53,931 bases of DNA from a virus: positions 1 through 53,931 of the IMG/VR virus record IMGVR_UViG_3300023171_000017; one strand, 5' to 3'. A model generated the notes under the pieces. That model was not told the origin of the DNA. It did not search any database and worked only from the letters and a program-made list of their open reading frames with translations. Every line of letters begins with the position of its first letter. The stretch's first letter is position 1. The translations under genes were made by a program, and so were the position numbers. This document shows positions 12,396-20,216 of the stretch, piece after piece.

Positions 12396-13012
12396 AAGTT
12401 CTTGCAGTAGGTGACACACACCAAAAACAATGGATTCTAGATCAGGTTGAAAAAGTTGCTGAAAACTACGACAAAGTAGTTCTTTTAGGTGACTACCTCG
12501 ACAACTGGGGCTCTAGCGGGTTCGACCGACTCGATATGATTCTACGAGTACAGCGATTGGTGCAAACTCACCCTAATATCATCGCGCTCTGTGGTAACCA
12601 CGACCTCTGTTACTTCAACAAGAAGTATAGCGGTATGTATTCAGGTTGGGACCCTCAAGCTCAAATGATGTTTGACGCTGAACCTCAACTCACCGACTTT
12701 ATGCGAAAGCTACCAGAAACCTACGAAATTGACGGGGTCACTTATTCACACGCTGGTCTGACTGACGACTGGACACCTAACCGTCACCCACTCGCAGATG
12801 ATGGGCACATGTGGGTACGACCTGGGCAAGGCTACGTCTACAAACCAAACCAAGTGTTCGGTCACACCCCTAGCAAGACTTGTTGGGAAGTACAGCAAAA
12901 CGTATGGTGCGTTGACACATTCTCGCAATACCAAGACCTTACCCACTTCGGTGACTGTAGTGTTCTTGAAATAGTTGACGGTAAGACTTTTACCGTTACG
13001 AAACTCGCATAA
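12392..13012 (+). CDS. Calcineurin-like metallophosphoesterase
   Basis: 206 residues with GTG start. Full metallophosphoesterase signature: GDTH (residues 7-10), GDYLD (about 31-35), CGNHD (about 67-71), SHAG and FGHTP near the C-terminus, giving the two-metal active site. Such enzymes hydrolyse phosphomonoesters or diesters, including protein or nucleotide substrates. The neighbours downstream are an RNA ligase and Pnkp, so end-processing of nucleic acid is a fair inference, but a protein phosphatase role is equally possible. Confidence 0.88.
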   Translation: MKVLAVGDTHQKQWILDQVEKVAENYDKVVLLGDYLDNWGSSGFDRLDMILRVQRLVQTHPNIIALCGNHDLCYFNKKYSGMYSGWDPQAQMMFDAEPQLTDFMRKLPETYEIDGVTYSHAGLTDDWTPNRHPLADDGHMWVRPGQGYVYKPNQVFGHTPSKTCWEVQQNVWCVDTFSQYQDLTHFGDCSVLEIVDGKTFTVTKLA

Positions 13013-13019
13013 ATAGCTA

Positions 13020-13049
13020 TTGATTTAGTTGCGGCTTCTGACTTATAAT
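13020..13049 (+). promoter_or_regulatory. Promoter upstream of 13073
   Basis: TTGATT (13020-13025), 18-nt spacer, TATAAT (13044-13049). The mRNA would have a short leader with SD AAAGGGG about 8 nt before ATG. Confidence 0.55.
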
Positions 13050-13072
13050 TAGTCCTGTAAAGGGGCTATAAG

Positions 13073-13279
13073 ATGTACAAAGCAAAAACAAAGTTCAAGA
13101 GCAAGTCACATAATGCACGAGTAGTTAAAGAGGGCGAAGTGTTCGAATTAGACGCTATTTATCACAGTCCTTTCGATATTGGTCGTTCAAAGGTTGAGCT
13201 TACAAGCACAGAGCGACCGTTCTTCTTGTCTATCACGCACAATGAGTTCAACGAGTTTTTCGAAGAAGTTGACTTATAG
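13073..13279 (+). CDS. Small beta-rich hypothetical protein
   Basis: 68 residues (MYKAKTKFKSKSHNARVVKE...), basic N-terminus and acidic C-terminus, likely a small beta-barrel. Has its own promoter and SD. Not recognised. It precedes the RNA-repair pair. Confidence 0.72.
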   Translation: MYKAKTKFKSKSHNARVVKEGEVFELDAIYHSPFDIGRSKVELTSTERPFFLSITHNEFNEFFEEVDL

Positions 13280-13297
13280 GGCATTGATGTCCATACT
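13269..13297 (+). promoter_or_regulatory. Leaderless-type promoter for RNA ligase
   Basis: TTGACT (13269-13274), 17-nt spacer, CATACT (13292-13297), 6 nt to ATG 13304. It lies over the end of the upstream gene. Confidence 0.6.
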
Positions 13298-13303
13298 ATA
13301 AGT

Positions 13304-14215
13304 ATGGCTATATACAGATCGTATCCAAAAATCTACCGAATGAGCGTAGAAGAGACAAAGGGCATCCTTGACGGTGTCGTTAGCGTCTCTGAAAAGCTAG
13401 ACGGTGCTAACTTCACTGCCTTTTTCCACGAAGGTGAAGTTAGGTGTGGTACAAAAAGCAGAATGCTACCTATCGGTGAGAACTTTAGGGGCGGTCAAGA
13501 GATTATTAGAAACAACCCAAAGGTAGTCGAGTTCTTAACAGCGAACCCAGACATTATCTTTTATGGTGAGTTGCTTGTGCGACACACTATTAAATACGAC
13601 CCGCGATACTACGGTAAGGTTTATCTGTTTGACGTGTACAACAGCGCAACCGACACCAACTGGACGCAAGAAGAAGTACGAAACCTGGCTCAAGAGCTAG
13701 ACCTAGAAACCCCTAACCACTATGGTACGGGTAAGTTCACCTTCGATGAGATCAAAGAGTTTGCTTCACGAACCGACCGTGGCGTTATGAACGAAGGTGT
13801 CGTCATCAAAAGCGACACATACCGAAACCAATTCGGTGACATTACCTATGCGAAGTACGTCAACGACAAGTTTAAGGAAGTGAATAACGAACTCTTTGGT
13901 AACTACAGCAAGAGTGACCCCGTATATCACGAGCTTAGAATTACATCTAACTATGTAACACTTGCTCGAGTTGAGAAAATCATCAAGAAATTCGAATCAC
14001 TAGAAAGCCGCAAAGCTGTAATCTCAGACACCCCTCGTATTATCGGTATGACGCAACACGACATCATCACTGAAGAAGCGTGGGAAATATTCAGGTCAGC
14101 CCCTGCGATTGATAACAAAAAACTCGCGAAATTACTATCAAACAGAATCAGAACAGTCTTTCACGACATACTAGACAACGACGTGAGCGTTGCTTATAGT
14201 AGTACTGACGCATAA
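13304..14215 (+). CDS. RNA ligase of the Rnl2 type
   Basis: 303 residues. Motif I is SEKLDGAN with the adenylated Lys at residue 31; motif III lies in IIFYGELLVRH and the YLFDVY strand, motif IV is NEGVVIKS and motif V AKYVNDKFKE. These are the nucleotidyl-transferase motifs of ATP-dependent RNA ligases of the T4 Rnl2/DraRnl group. They seal 3'-OH/5'-phosphate ends in RNA. The Pnkp gene 18 nt downstream would generate exactly those ends from cleaved tRNA. The C-terminal 100 residues are helical. Leaderless start as described. Confidence 0.87.
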   Translation: MAIYRSYPKIYRMSVEETKGILDGVVSVSEKLDGANFTAFFHEGEVRCGTKSRMLPIGENFRGGQEIIRNNPKVVEFLTANPDIIFYGELLVRHTIKYDPRYYGKVYLFDVYNSATDTNWTQEEVRNLAQELDLETPNHYGTGKFTFDEIKEFASRTDRGVMNEGVVIKSDTYRNQFGDITYAKYVNDKFKEVNNELFGNYSKSDPVYHELRITSNYVTLARVEKIIKKFESLESRKAVISDTPRIIGMTQHDIITEEAWEIFRSAPAIDNKKLAKLLSNRIRTVFHDILDNDVSVAYSSTDA

Positions 14216-14233
14216 AAACATAAAAGGACAAAG

Positions 14234-15166
14234 ATGAAAAAACCTATTCTACGCATGATGGTCGGTCTACCTGGCTCAGGTAAGAGCACAGCAGCTACCG
14301 AGCTGACAGACAATAGTACCCCCGAAGAAACGTGGGTGCAGGTTGAAAAAGACATTATTCGCAAAGACAGCAAGCTGTTCGAAGGCGGTGAATACAACCA
14401 CAAACGCGGTGATGAAGCTATCGTTATTCGAGAGCGCAACCGTCTTATTCGTGACGCACTACGAGCTGGCAACAGTGTAGTCGTTTCAGACACAAACCTC
14501 GACCCTAAGCACCGTGGGCAACTTCGAATGCTGGCTACCGAGACTGACGTTGACTTTGAAGTTGATGACAGCTTCTTAGATGTACCAGTTGATGAATGTA
14601 TCAAGCGTGATGAAGACCGCGAGAAGAGCATCGGCAAAGACGTTATCTTAGATATGTATTACAAGTACGTTCACCCAGGCTTTCACCAACGACGTTCTGA
14701 CTGGAAAGACAAACTACCACGTGCGTTCTTGTGCGACATTGATGGTACGCTGGCTCACAACCTCACTGGTCGTAGCTGGTACGATCTTGAGCAAGTTAAG
14801 AATGACACACCGAACTACGCATTAACACACATCTTCGACGCTATCGACCTGTTTCGTGATGACTTTTCACGTAAGCACACGAAGTACACACACATCATTC
14901 TATTGAGTGGTCGTAAAGAGGGTGCTCGAGCGGCAACCGAAGCATGGTTAGACCAATGGTCAATACCGTATGATGAACTCATTATGCGTGCAGACAATGA
15001 CGACCGACAGGACTCTATCACAAAGAAAGAGCTGTACGAGCAACACATCAAAGACAAATACAATGTACTTGCAGTGTTTGACGACCGCCCACAGGTGGTT
15101 GATATGTGGCGACGTGACCTTGGTTTGATGGTATTTCAGGCTGCAGACCACGACTTGAAGTTTTAG
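14234..15166 (+). CDS. pnkp: Polynucleotide kinase / 3'-phosphatase (T4 Pnkp-like)
   Basis: 310 residues in two domains. N-terminal kinase: P-loop GLPGSGKST (11-19) and a DTNLDPKHRGQ catalytic segment near 86-96. C-terminal HAD phosphatase: CDIDGT with D168 and D170, LLSGRKEG near residue 220 and FDDRPQVVDMWR near 290. This is the T4 Pnkp order: 5'-OH kinase then 3'-phosphatase. It heals the 2',3'-cyclic-phosphate/5'-OH breaks made by anticodon nucleases for sealing by the adjacent ligase. SD AAAGGA is 7 nt before ATG. Confidence 0.92.
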   Translation: MKKPILRMMVGLPGSGKSTAATELTDNSTPEETWVQVEKDIIRKDSKLFEGGEYNHKRGDEAIVIRERNRLIRDALRAGNSVVVSDTNLDPKHRGQLRMLATETDVDFEVDDSFLDVPVDECIKRDEDREKSIGKDVILDMYYKYVHPGFHQRRSDWKDKLPRAFLCDIDGTLAHNLTGRSWYDLEQVKNDTPNYALTHIFDAIDLFRDDFSRKHTKYTHIILLSGRKEGARAATEAWLDQWSIPYDELIMRADNDDRQDSITKKELYEQHIKDKYNVLAVFDDRPQVVDMWRRDLGLMVFQAADHDLKF

Positions 15167-15189
15167 GGATTGATAGGTAGTATAGGGAT

Positions 15190-15369
15190 ATGAATAAAAA
15201 GGAACTACTAGCGAAGGCAAAGCTCGCGAACGCTCTGATTGAAGATAAGGAGTCTCGGGTTATTCTGAGTCTCTTTATCGACAATCTGAAGCTCGATATT
15301 GAAAAAGAGAAGCCGACTTTAGGGTTCAAGGCTGGTAAGGACAAAGATGATGCAGACGGAGAAACTTGA
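15190..15369 (+). CDS. Small helical protein, 59 aa
   Basis: MNKKELLAKAKLANALIEDK ... DADGET, a Lys/Leu-rich amphipathic helix protein. TATAGGG upstream and a 23-nt overlap with the next gene. No motif recognised. Confidence 0.65.
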   Translation: MNKKELLAKAKLANALIEDKESRVILSLFIDNLKLDIEKEKPTLGFKAGKDKDDADGET

Positions 15370-15628
15370 ACCACTACACCGACTTGCAGAAGAAATCATG
15401 CGTGATGACGCTGCAGGTAAACTTCCGTTACACTATACACACGACGATATTATCGCTGTGACCGTAGTGTTTTCTCACGTTATGGGTGCACGTTTCGTGC
15501 AGTACCTAGAGAAAGAGAAGATAGGTTTGGGTGCAAGCAGGAAGCTCACGAAGGGCCTAGGGGCCAAGATAAGTGACACTGTGATGTATGCAACTGATAT
15601 AGACGTAAAAATAAAAGAGGTAGTATGA
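15347..15628 (+). CDS. Hypothetical protein, 93 aa
   Basis: Two adjacent ATGs (15347, 15350). Helical protein with a histidine pair (LHYTHDDIIAVTVVFSHV) and a basic stretch near the C-terminus. No domain recognised. Overlaps genes on both sides (23 nt and 4 nt). Confidence 0.7.
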   Translation: MMQTEKLEPLHRLAEEIMRDDAAGKLPLHYTHDDIIAVTVVFSHVMGARFVQYLEKEKIGLGASRKLTKGLGAKISDTVMYATDIDVKIKEVV

Positions 15629-15759
15629 ACAAGAACGAACCAGAAGACAAAGGCGGAGCACTAATCGTAGGTACAGCCGCAGCAATTGTTATTGCGTGTA
15701 TTGTAGCTGTTGTAATCGCGTTAGCGGTAGCGGCAATTAAGTGGATCCTGGGTCTTTAA
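15625..15759 (+). CDS. Small single-pass membrane protein, 44 aa
   Basis: MNKNEPEDKGGA followed by one long hydrophobic helix (residues about 13-41, Ala/Val/Ile-rich) and a KWILGL end. ATG overlaps the previous TGA (ATGA). Holin- or toxin-like size, but nothing else indicates this. Confidence 0.65.
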   Translation: MNKNEPEDKGGALIVGTAAAIVIACIVAVVIALAVAAIKWILGL

Positions 15760-15860
15760 CAGAGGTACTTTGGTCTGCACAATTGGGTAGCCAGAACCCC
15801 AAATCCGTGTATAATAAGAAGAGTAATAACTATGTAAAGGGCGAAAGCCGAAGGAATAAA

Positions 15861-16247
15861 ATGGCAGACTTAAATACCGTCACCATCACTGGACGTCTTA
15901 CCAAAGACCCAGAACTAAAATCAACAACAACAGGCAAGAACGTAGTAAGTTTCTCTGTAGCAGTAAATGGCTACAAAGAGGGCGACACTAGCTTTATCGA
16001 CGTTACCGCGTGGGAAAAGACTGCCGAATTAGTTGCTAACCACTTCAGCAAGGGTTCACGAATCCTACTGCAAGGTCAGTTACAGCAACGAACATGGGAC
16101 AAAGATGGTCAAAAGCACAGTAAGATCGAGATTAACGCTCGTGAAATCGTGTTCATCGACCCAAAGAAGCAAGATAGTGGAAGTCAAGATGTAGTTATCG
16201 ACGACATCGAGGACAAACCTATCGACCTATCTGCGATCCCTTTCTAA
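15861..16247 (+). CDS. ssb: Single-stranded DNA-binding protein
   Basis: 128 residues. OB-fold pattern of bacterial SSB: LNTVTITGRLTKDPELK, VVSFSVAVN, SFIDVTAWEKTAELVA, KGSRILLQGQLQ and KIEINAREIVFID. The C-terminus IDLSAIPF is the conserved tip that recruits SSB partners. Start is ATG 15861 with SD AAGGA; the ORF's upstream extension is leader. A TATAAT at 15810-15815 lies about 45 nt before the ATG, and the leader holds a GGGC-GAAA-GCC hairpin. SSB coats ssDNA in replication and recombination with RecT. Confidence 0.95.
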   Translation: MADLNTVTITGRLTKDPELKSTTTGKNVVSFSVAVNGYKEGDTSFIDVTAWEKTAELVANHFSKGSRILLQGQLQQRTWDKDGQKHSKIEINAREIVFIDPKKQDSGSQDVVIDDIEDKPIDLSAIPF

Positions 16248-16269
16248 TAAACATCGAAACAAAAAAGAA

Positions 16270-16294
16270 AACCCACTCTCGCAGGTGGGTTTTT
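16270..16294. terminator. Bidirectional terminator
   Basis: AACCCAC/GTGGGTT stem with A-tract on one side and T-tract on the other, between convergent ssb (+) and 16295-16510 (-). Confidence 0.85.
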
Positions 16295-16510
16295 CTATCT
16301 CATTAAGCTAACGAAGCTGAGTTTAACGTATCTACGACCGTGCTTCTTCGCGATGACCTTACCACGCTCGTCAATCGCATCTAAAATAGGTTGAGCGCGT
16401 TCATACGCTTCTTCACGAGTAATTTGACCCGTATTATAAAGACGCTTAATTTCGTCTATTTGGGTTATATTCGCTTCAGCATAATCGCTTACGTTCTTCG
16501 TATCTGTCAT
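16295..16510 (-). CDS. Small hypothetical protein, 71 aa
   Basis: MTDTKNVSDYAEANITQIDE... helical with a basic C-terminus (KKHGRRYVKLSFVSLMR). The repeated pattern IKRLYNTGQITREEAYERAQ suggests a short helix-turn-helix or SHOCT-like helical unit. Leaderless-type promoter upstream. Function unknown. Confidence 0.7.
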   Translation of the reverse strand: MTDTKNVSDYAEANITQIDEIKRLYNTGQITREEAYERAQPILDAIDERGKVIAKKHGRRYVKLSFVSLMR

Positions 16511-16517
16511 ATAAATT

Positions 16518-16546
16518 ATAATATCATTTATCTAAGTTTACGTCAA
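16518..16546 (-). promoter_or_regulatory. Leaderless-type promoter for 16295-16510
   Basis: Minus strand TTGACG (16546-16541), 17-nt spacer, TATTAT (16523-16518), 7 nt to ATG 16510. Confidence 0.6.
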
Positions 16547-16781
16547 GGTCTGAACTGACAATAAACATGTGACGCGCGAGCTTGTGGTGATATTTGAACT
16601 CGAACCAGTTGCTTTTTTGCTTGTGCATAATCTGTGCAACCGTTTCTTCATTGTAATAACCCACGTCTAACGTGTTGATTTGCGCTGGTTGCGCTGGTCT
16701 TAATACACCGTCGATAGTTATAACACTACCCCCCGTGTCACTGACCAGTACCCTCGGGTACAGTGACGCTTGATCTACCAT
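16524..16781 (-). CDS. Hypothetical protein, 85 aa
   Basis: MVDQASLYPRVLVSDTGGSV... then a His-rich helical half (HKQKSNWFEFKYHHKLARHM). TATAAT sits 6 nt before the ATG. No family recognised. The promoter of the downstream gene lies at its C-terminal end. Confidence 0.7.
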   Translation of the reverse strand: MVDQASLYPRVLVSDTGGSVITIDGVLRPAQPAQINTLDVGYYNEETVAQIMHKQKSNWFEFKYHHKLARHMFIVSSDLDVNLDK

Positions 16782-16839
16782 AACTTCATTATAGCTATTT
16801 TTGAGCTTTCGTAAATAACATTCGTGCCCAATCTTCGTG

Positions 16840-16963
16840 TATAATGATACATAGCGGACCAGTCGGTCAGTACCTTTTTCACTTAGTAATTCATATAATT
16901 TATATACAGGAGTAATACAGGCGAACTCCCTACCACCGTGAAAACGAGAGGTAAGCCTACATT
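16840..16963 (+). promoter_or_regulatory. Promoter and structured 5' leader of the lysin cassette
   Basis: TATAAT (16840-16845) precedes about 110 nt of leader. It holds a GACC-AGTC-GGTC hairpin (16857-16868) and a longer element AGGC(16919)...TACC(16931)...GGTA(16950)...GCCT(16955). A second TATAAT at 16894-16899 could give a shorter leader. Leaders of cell-wall hydrolases often carry riboswitches (for example ydaO), but I cannot match a consensus. Minus-strand TATAAT at 16793-16788 makes the region divergent. Confidence 0.5.
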
Positions 16964-17212
16964 ATGAGTATCAAACAATTAGTGTTGTTTGGTGGTGTTG
17001 GCATCGTGGTAATTTTGATTATCGCAGCTTTCATCACCGTTTTACCTGATCGCAAGGATACAGCACCAACTGTCACAATTGAACAGTTGGACAACCAATT
17101 AAAGACCATTCAGTCAGACAACGATTCTGGCTTAATTTCACTTCAGGAGAAGCAAGAAACTCTTGCTACCCTTGAAACTGAGCGTCAAACGCTCGAAGCG
17201 AGACTTAGATGA
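16964..17212 (+). CDS. Membrane-anchored coiled-coil protein of the lysis cassette
   Basis: 82 residues: one N-terminal transmembrane helix (LVLFGGVGIVVILIIAAFI, about 6-24) then a heptad-rich coiled coil (IEQLDNQLKTIQSDNDSGLI...) to the C-terminus. It overlaps the CHAP gene by 4 nt. An anchor-plus-coil protein beside an endolysin resembles an i-spanin or lysin chaperone; that role is inferred. Confidence 0.72.
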   Translation: MSIKQLVLFGGVGIVVILIIAAFITVLPDRKDTAPTVTIEQLDNQLKTIQSDNDSGLISLQEKQETLATLETERQTLEARLR

Positions 17213-17787
17213 TAGTCGAGTTTGCTGTTGCTTCATTGATGTCGCTACAAGGTATACCTGCGTTACCTAACCCGCAACTAGAACAACAGCGAGTTCAACA
17301 AACAATGATGGTCGAAATGACCAAACAAATCGCAGAAGAAAAAGCAGAACGAGAAAAGATCGCGACACAGCGAACTACCCTCGAAGCACAAATTAAGGCA
17401 GCAGATGATGCTGTAGCTAACCTCAAGAGCTTCTTTGTTGAGCCTGGACGCGACTCACCGAACAAAGGTGGTAACAGTTACGCTTGGGGTCAATGTACGT
17501 GGTACGCGCGCTCTCAACGACCTGATATAGGTAGTTTCTGGGGTAACGCTAACCGTTGGACATCTTCAGCACGAGCAGAAGGCTATGAAATCGGTAAAGA
17601 ACCTAAGATCGGGGCAATTGGCGTAAGTTACGCTGGTTGGGCTGGTCACGTGTTTATCGTTGAAAGTATGTCTCGTGATAAAACAGAGATGACTATTAGC
17701 GAAATGAACTACGCTGGCGGTATCGGTAAGGTGAACATTCGCACAATCTCAGCGAGTGGTTACGACTTCATCTACAGCCTAAAGTAA
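17209..17787 (+). CDS. CHAP-domain peptidoglycan hydrolase (endolysin)
   Basis: 192 residues. A hydrophobic N-terminus (residues 3-20) may be a signal or anchor, then a coiled coil (22-72). The CHAP domain (about 85-192) has YAWGQCTWYA with catalytic C96 and WAGHVFIVE with H147. CHAP enzymes are Cys/His amidases or endopeptidases that cut peptidoglycan. The coiled coil matches that of the neighbouring anchored protein, so they may pair. Confidence 0.87.
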   Translation: MIVEFAVASLMSLQGIPALPNPQLEQQRVQQTMMVEMTKQIAEEKAEREKIATQRTTLEAQIKAADDAVANLKSFFVEPGRDSPNKGGNSYAWGQCTWYARSQRPDIGSFWGNANRWTSSARAEGYEIGKEPKIGAIGVSYAGWAGHVFIVESMSRDKTEMTISEMNYAGGIGKVNIRTISASGYDFIYSLK

Positions 17788-17838
17788 AACTGTGCTAAAA
17801 TCAGTTCATATATGACATAGGTATAGGGGAGGACGATT

Positions 17839-18063
17839 ATGGTCGGCAAGCGCAAGCGAATTAGGGATACAATCCGAAATGCTCAGAAGCACGGAAAACA
17901 CATCAACCCGAAGGAGCTCGCGTCTTGCACGGGTAAGATACGTCACTCCTCATACGAAGCTGCAAAAGAGTTTAATAAAGAGAAGGGCGACGCAGTAAAA
18001 GCATACAAATGCAACTTCTGCCCCTTCTATCACGTCGGTCGCGCACCGAAGAAAAAGGCATAA
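17839..18063 (+). CDS. Small basic zinc-finger-like protein
   Basis: 74 residues, very basic. C-terminal CNFC...FYHVG (C-x2-C plus His) and an earlier SCTGKIRHSSYEAAKEF fit a common phage zinc-ribbon type with four ligands C-H...C-C-H. Strong SD GGGGAGGA. Overlaps the next ATG. Likely nucleic-acid binding. Confidence 0.72.
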   Translation: MVGKRKRIRDTIRNAQKHGKHINPKELASCTGKIRHSSYEAAKEFNKEKGDAVKAYKCNFCPFYHVGRAPKKKA

Positions 18064-18359
18064 TGTCACTACTATTCATCATTCTTGGGCCATTGTTCGT
18101 ATGGCGTGCAGTTCACATGATTCAAGAAGAGTCAGGCCCTGGGGCTATCTTCGACCGATTCAGAGCATGGGCAGCTAGAAATACCTCTGACGAACCAGGG
18201 CACTTCTTCGACGGTCTAACCTGCTTCAAATGTTGCAGTATCTGGATAGCTGGGATATACTCGCTGTTCTTGGGACCGAACATTCTCGAGTGGTTAGCAC
18301 TCACGTTCGCAATATCAGCGGTCGCGATATTCATCAACATACTGTTCACACGAAAATAA
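18063..18359 (+). CDS. DUF1360-like membrane protein
   Basis: 98 residues from MSLLFIILGPLFVWRAV. Two or three transmembrane segments (residues about 1-17, 58-75, 78-95) and the motif GLTCFKCCSIWIAGIYS, typical of DUF1360 proteins of phages and bacteria. Function of the family is unknown. The stop codon is inside the terminator stem. Confidence 0.75.
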   Translation: MSLLFIILGPLFVWRAVHMIQEESGPGAIFDRFRAWAARNTSDEPGHFFDGLTCFKCCSIWIAGIYSLFLGPNILEWLALTFAISAVAIFINILFTRK

Positions 18360-18384
18360 CCCCGACAAGGGGTTATTCTTTTAT
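18355..18384 (+). terminator. Intrinsic terminator
   Basis: AATAACCCC/GGGGTTATT (9 pairs, loop GACAA) then CTTTTATT. Confidence 0.9.
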
Positions 18385-18431
18385 TAGGTGTATAATGACT
18401 TATAGGAACACATAACAGAGGGATTACCAGT

Positions 18432-18521
18432 ATGAGCGAATTAGACGATGTCATCGAAGAACAAGCTGAAAAAGAACTCTTCGAACTAATCAAGAAGATC
18501 AATACAAAAGAATCTGAATAA
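18432..18521 (+). CDS. Micro-protein, 29 aa
   Basis: MSELDDVIEEQAEKELFELI..., a single acidic amphipathic helix. It has its own TATAAT (18391-18396) and SD AGAGGG after the terminator, and its stop abuts the end of the convergent gene. Function unknown. Confidence 0.6.
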   Translation: MSELDDVIEEQAEKELFELIKKINTKESE

Positions 18522-18896
18522 TTACAGAATCGTTTTGTTCGTGTAAAAGTCTTTTAAGTAAGGTATCTGTTCACGGATCGCTCTAATAGATAGACCCCCT
18601 AGCTCACGCTCAAGTGGCTTGACCCTCGGGTGACGCAGTGACTTCTCGACTAGCAATGAATACTGGTCGATACCATCGAGAACATCTAGGTTTCGTGGTA
18701 GTTCACGCGCAACAAACTGAATAGTATGCAATGACGGTACGGGTACCGCCATTGTTTCTTTATGTATCAAATTGTGGGCTGCGACACCAAGTTTATGAGC
18801 AATCATGCTCGGGTTCTCTCTAATCTCTAGAGACGCAGGGTGACCTTCCCAGAAACCCCGCGTGTGTGCTGTGTGGTGTTCGTTAAACCGTATCAT
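18522..18896 (-). CDS. Hypothetical His-rich protein, 124 aa
   Basis: Start at MIRFNEHHTAHTRGFW (ATG 18896): the SD AAGGAG lies 10 nt before it, closer starts at 18905 or 18920 fit less well. Residues 5-50 are rich in His and aromatic residues and are followed by a helical C-terminus. No known domain. Overlaps the upstream phosphoesterase gene by 14 nt; last gene of the leftward late operon. Confidence 0.72.
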   Translation of the reverse strand: MIRFNEHHTAHTRGFWEGHPASLEIRENPSMIAHKLGVAAHNLIHKETMAVPVPSLHTIQFVARELPRNLDVLDGIDQYSLLVEKSLRHPRVKPLERELGGLSIRAIREQIPYLKDFYTNKTIL

Positions 18897-19914
18897 TCCC
18901 GTCATACTCCTTACCATCATAATACGCTTTTCCGTCTCTGAATAGAATATGGTCTACTTGATATTGCCCGTCACCGTAGTCGCGAACGTGTGTCATTCCT
19001 TGCTGCCAGTTCTCTTGGTAGTGTACTGGTAGATTGTTGTCATCTACTGCACTGTGAAAGCCTGGAACCTCTCCAGTGGTGCGGCAGAGGGCACCTGCAA
19101 CGTATGCACCAAGCACTTTACCTCGTCGGTCTGTGCGGTGGAATGATTCAGCTCTGTGAGCGTGACCTTGCATAACGTTTCGGTCTGGATTTTCTTTAGA
19201 CAGTTTTTGTGCAGTAGAACCACTAGCTGAAGACATAGTACCGTGCATAAATGCGAAATCATCAGCGTATTCGAATGCGGCTGCACCGTAACCACCTACC
19301 CAATCAACACCCACGTGCTGTAGGTTCGCGAGGTAAGGGTATGTCATTACTGGGTATTCATCGCTAGAGCCAGCTTGTCGAACACCGTACATCTGTGGCA
19401 TATTCTTCAGCGTGTAGTTCTTCAGACGCACGTTGTGGTTTGAGTCTACCTCTGTAATCTTAGCGTGAGGGTTATCTGAGCGAAGACCAGCGTAGAAGTC
19501 GTGGATTCGTTGCAGCGAAGGTCCTAAAGTCCTGTGGAAGTGGTCTGAATCGGGGTTGAATCGAGATAGAGCCGCGAAGTCAACTGAGTCGCCAAGGTTA
19601 ACGATATGGTCTGGCTGTAAATCTCTGCAGATAAACCTAGCTAGTTTCATAGCTCGCTCATCGTGGATAGGTAAAAGCTCACCGCTATCAAGTCTTCGAT
19701 AGTCGATTTGGCTGTCACCCATTGCTACGATTGAAGTGAACGGTCGGTCTACACCTTTTCGTCTACTTGGTGTTATGCGGGCTGCGACAGCTGGTGAAAA
19801 TGGTTCACGGTCATCTATGTACTCATACGACTGCAGGGTTGTGTGATCCCATTCGTTCGTTTCGCGGTTAAATGCCGCTGATTCCCATTCTTTTGATAGT
19901 CGCTTCTCGCTCAT
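18883..19914 (-). CDS. Metallophosphoesterase, 343 aa
   Basis: Contains a divergent but complete calcineurin-like set: AMGDSQID, VNLGDSVDF, EVDSNHNVRL (Asn/His of the GNHD box), FMHGT and QGHAHRAE. A unique N-terminus and a C-terminal extension (GKEYDGNDTV) flank the domain. SD AGGGG. It lies at the end of the virion/lysis operon, unlike the smaller phosphoesterase at 12392. Substrate unknown. Confidence 0.85.
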   Translation of the reverse strand: MSEKRLSKEWESAAFNRETNEWDHTTLQSYEYIDDREPFSPAVAARITPSRRKGVDRPFTSIVAMGDSQIDYRRLDSGELLPIHDERAMKLARFICRDLQPDHIVNLGDSVDFAALSRFNPDSDHFHRTLGPSLQRIHDFYAGLRSDNPHAKITEVDSNHNVRLKNYTLKNMPQMYGVRQAGSSDEYPVMTYPYLANLQHVGVDWVGGYGAAAFEYADDFAFMHGTMSSASGSTAQKLSKENPDRNVMQGHAHRAESFHRTDRRGKVLGAYVAGALCRTTGEVPGFHSAVDDNNLPVHYQENWQQGMTHVRDYGDGQYQVDHILFRDGKAYYDGKEYDGNDTV

Positions 19915-19944
19915 TGGTGTACCCCTGTTGTATGTTTATTTTGT

Positions 19945-20025
19945 GCTCAGATGAAACAACAGCCGTACGCTTTGTACGACTGCTGTTCGAATTGAATGAT
20001 CGAAGCGGGGGTTTCGCCCGCTATT
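19945..20025 (-). other. Two tandem hairpins in the intergenic region
   Basis: The 113 nt between 19914 and 20028 hold CGTAC/GTACG with flanking complementarity, then AGCGGG/CCCGCT with a five- to seven-nt loop. Neither is followed by a clean T-run on the minus strand. They may be mRNA processing or weak termination signals. Confidence 0.4.
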
Positions 20026-20027
20026 CA

Positions 20028-20195
20028 TTATAGTTGCTTGTTACCTGTGAAGTAAGTGTGTGCACCTACCAAGATACCGACGACTGGTGCGACCCAACCG
20101 AACTGACCGCCACCTGGGATTAGCCAGAGTACGACTGCTACGATTAGACCCGCTACGAGTCCTACTAATGCTGCTTTTACTAATAGTCCTAACAT
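20028..20195 (-). CDS. Small two-pass membrane protein (holin-like)
   Basis: 55 residues. Two hydrophobic helices (LVGLVAGLIVAVVLWLI and FGWVAPVVGILVGAHTYF) joined by GGGQ, with a short polar end (GNKQL). SD AAGGAGA. The size, two-helix topology and position next to a second two-helix gene suggest a holin or antiholin; this is inference. Confidence 0.68.
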   Translation of the reverse strand: MLGLLVKAALVGLVAGLIVAVVLWLIPGGGQFGWVAPVVGILVGAHTYFTGNKQL

Positions 20196-20216
20196 TTTAC
20201 TGATAGTCTCCTTTTC

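Noticed and set aside
16840-16963. Definite ydaO (c-di-AMP) riboswitch call
   Set aside because: The context fits, but the conserved core of that class is not visible; listed only as a structured leader.
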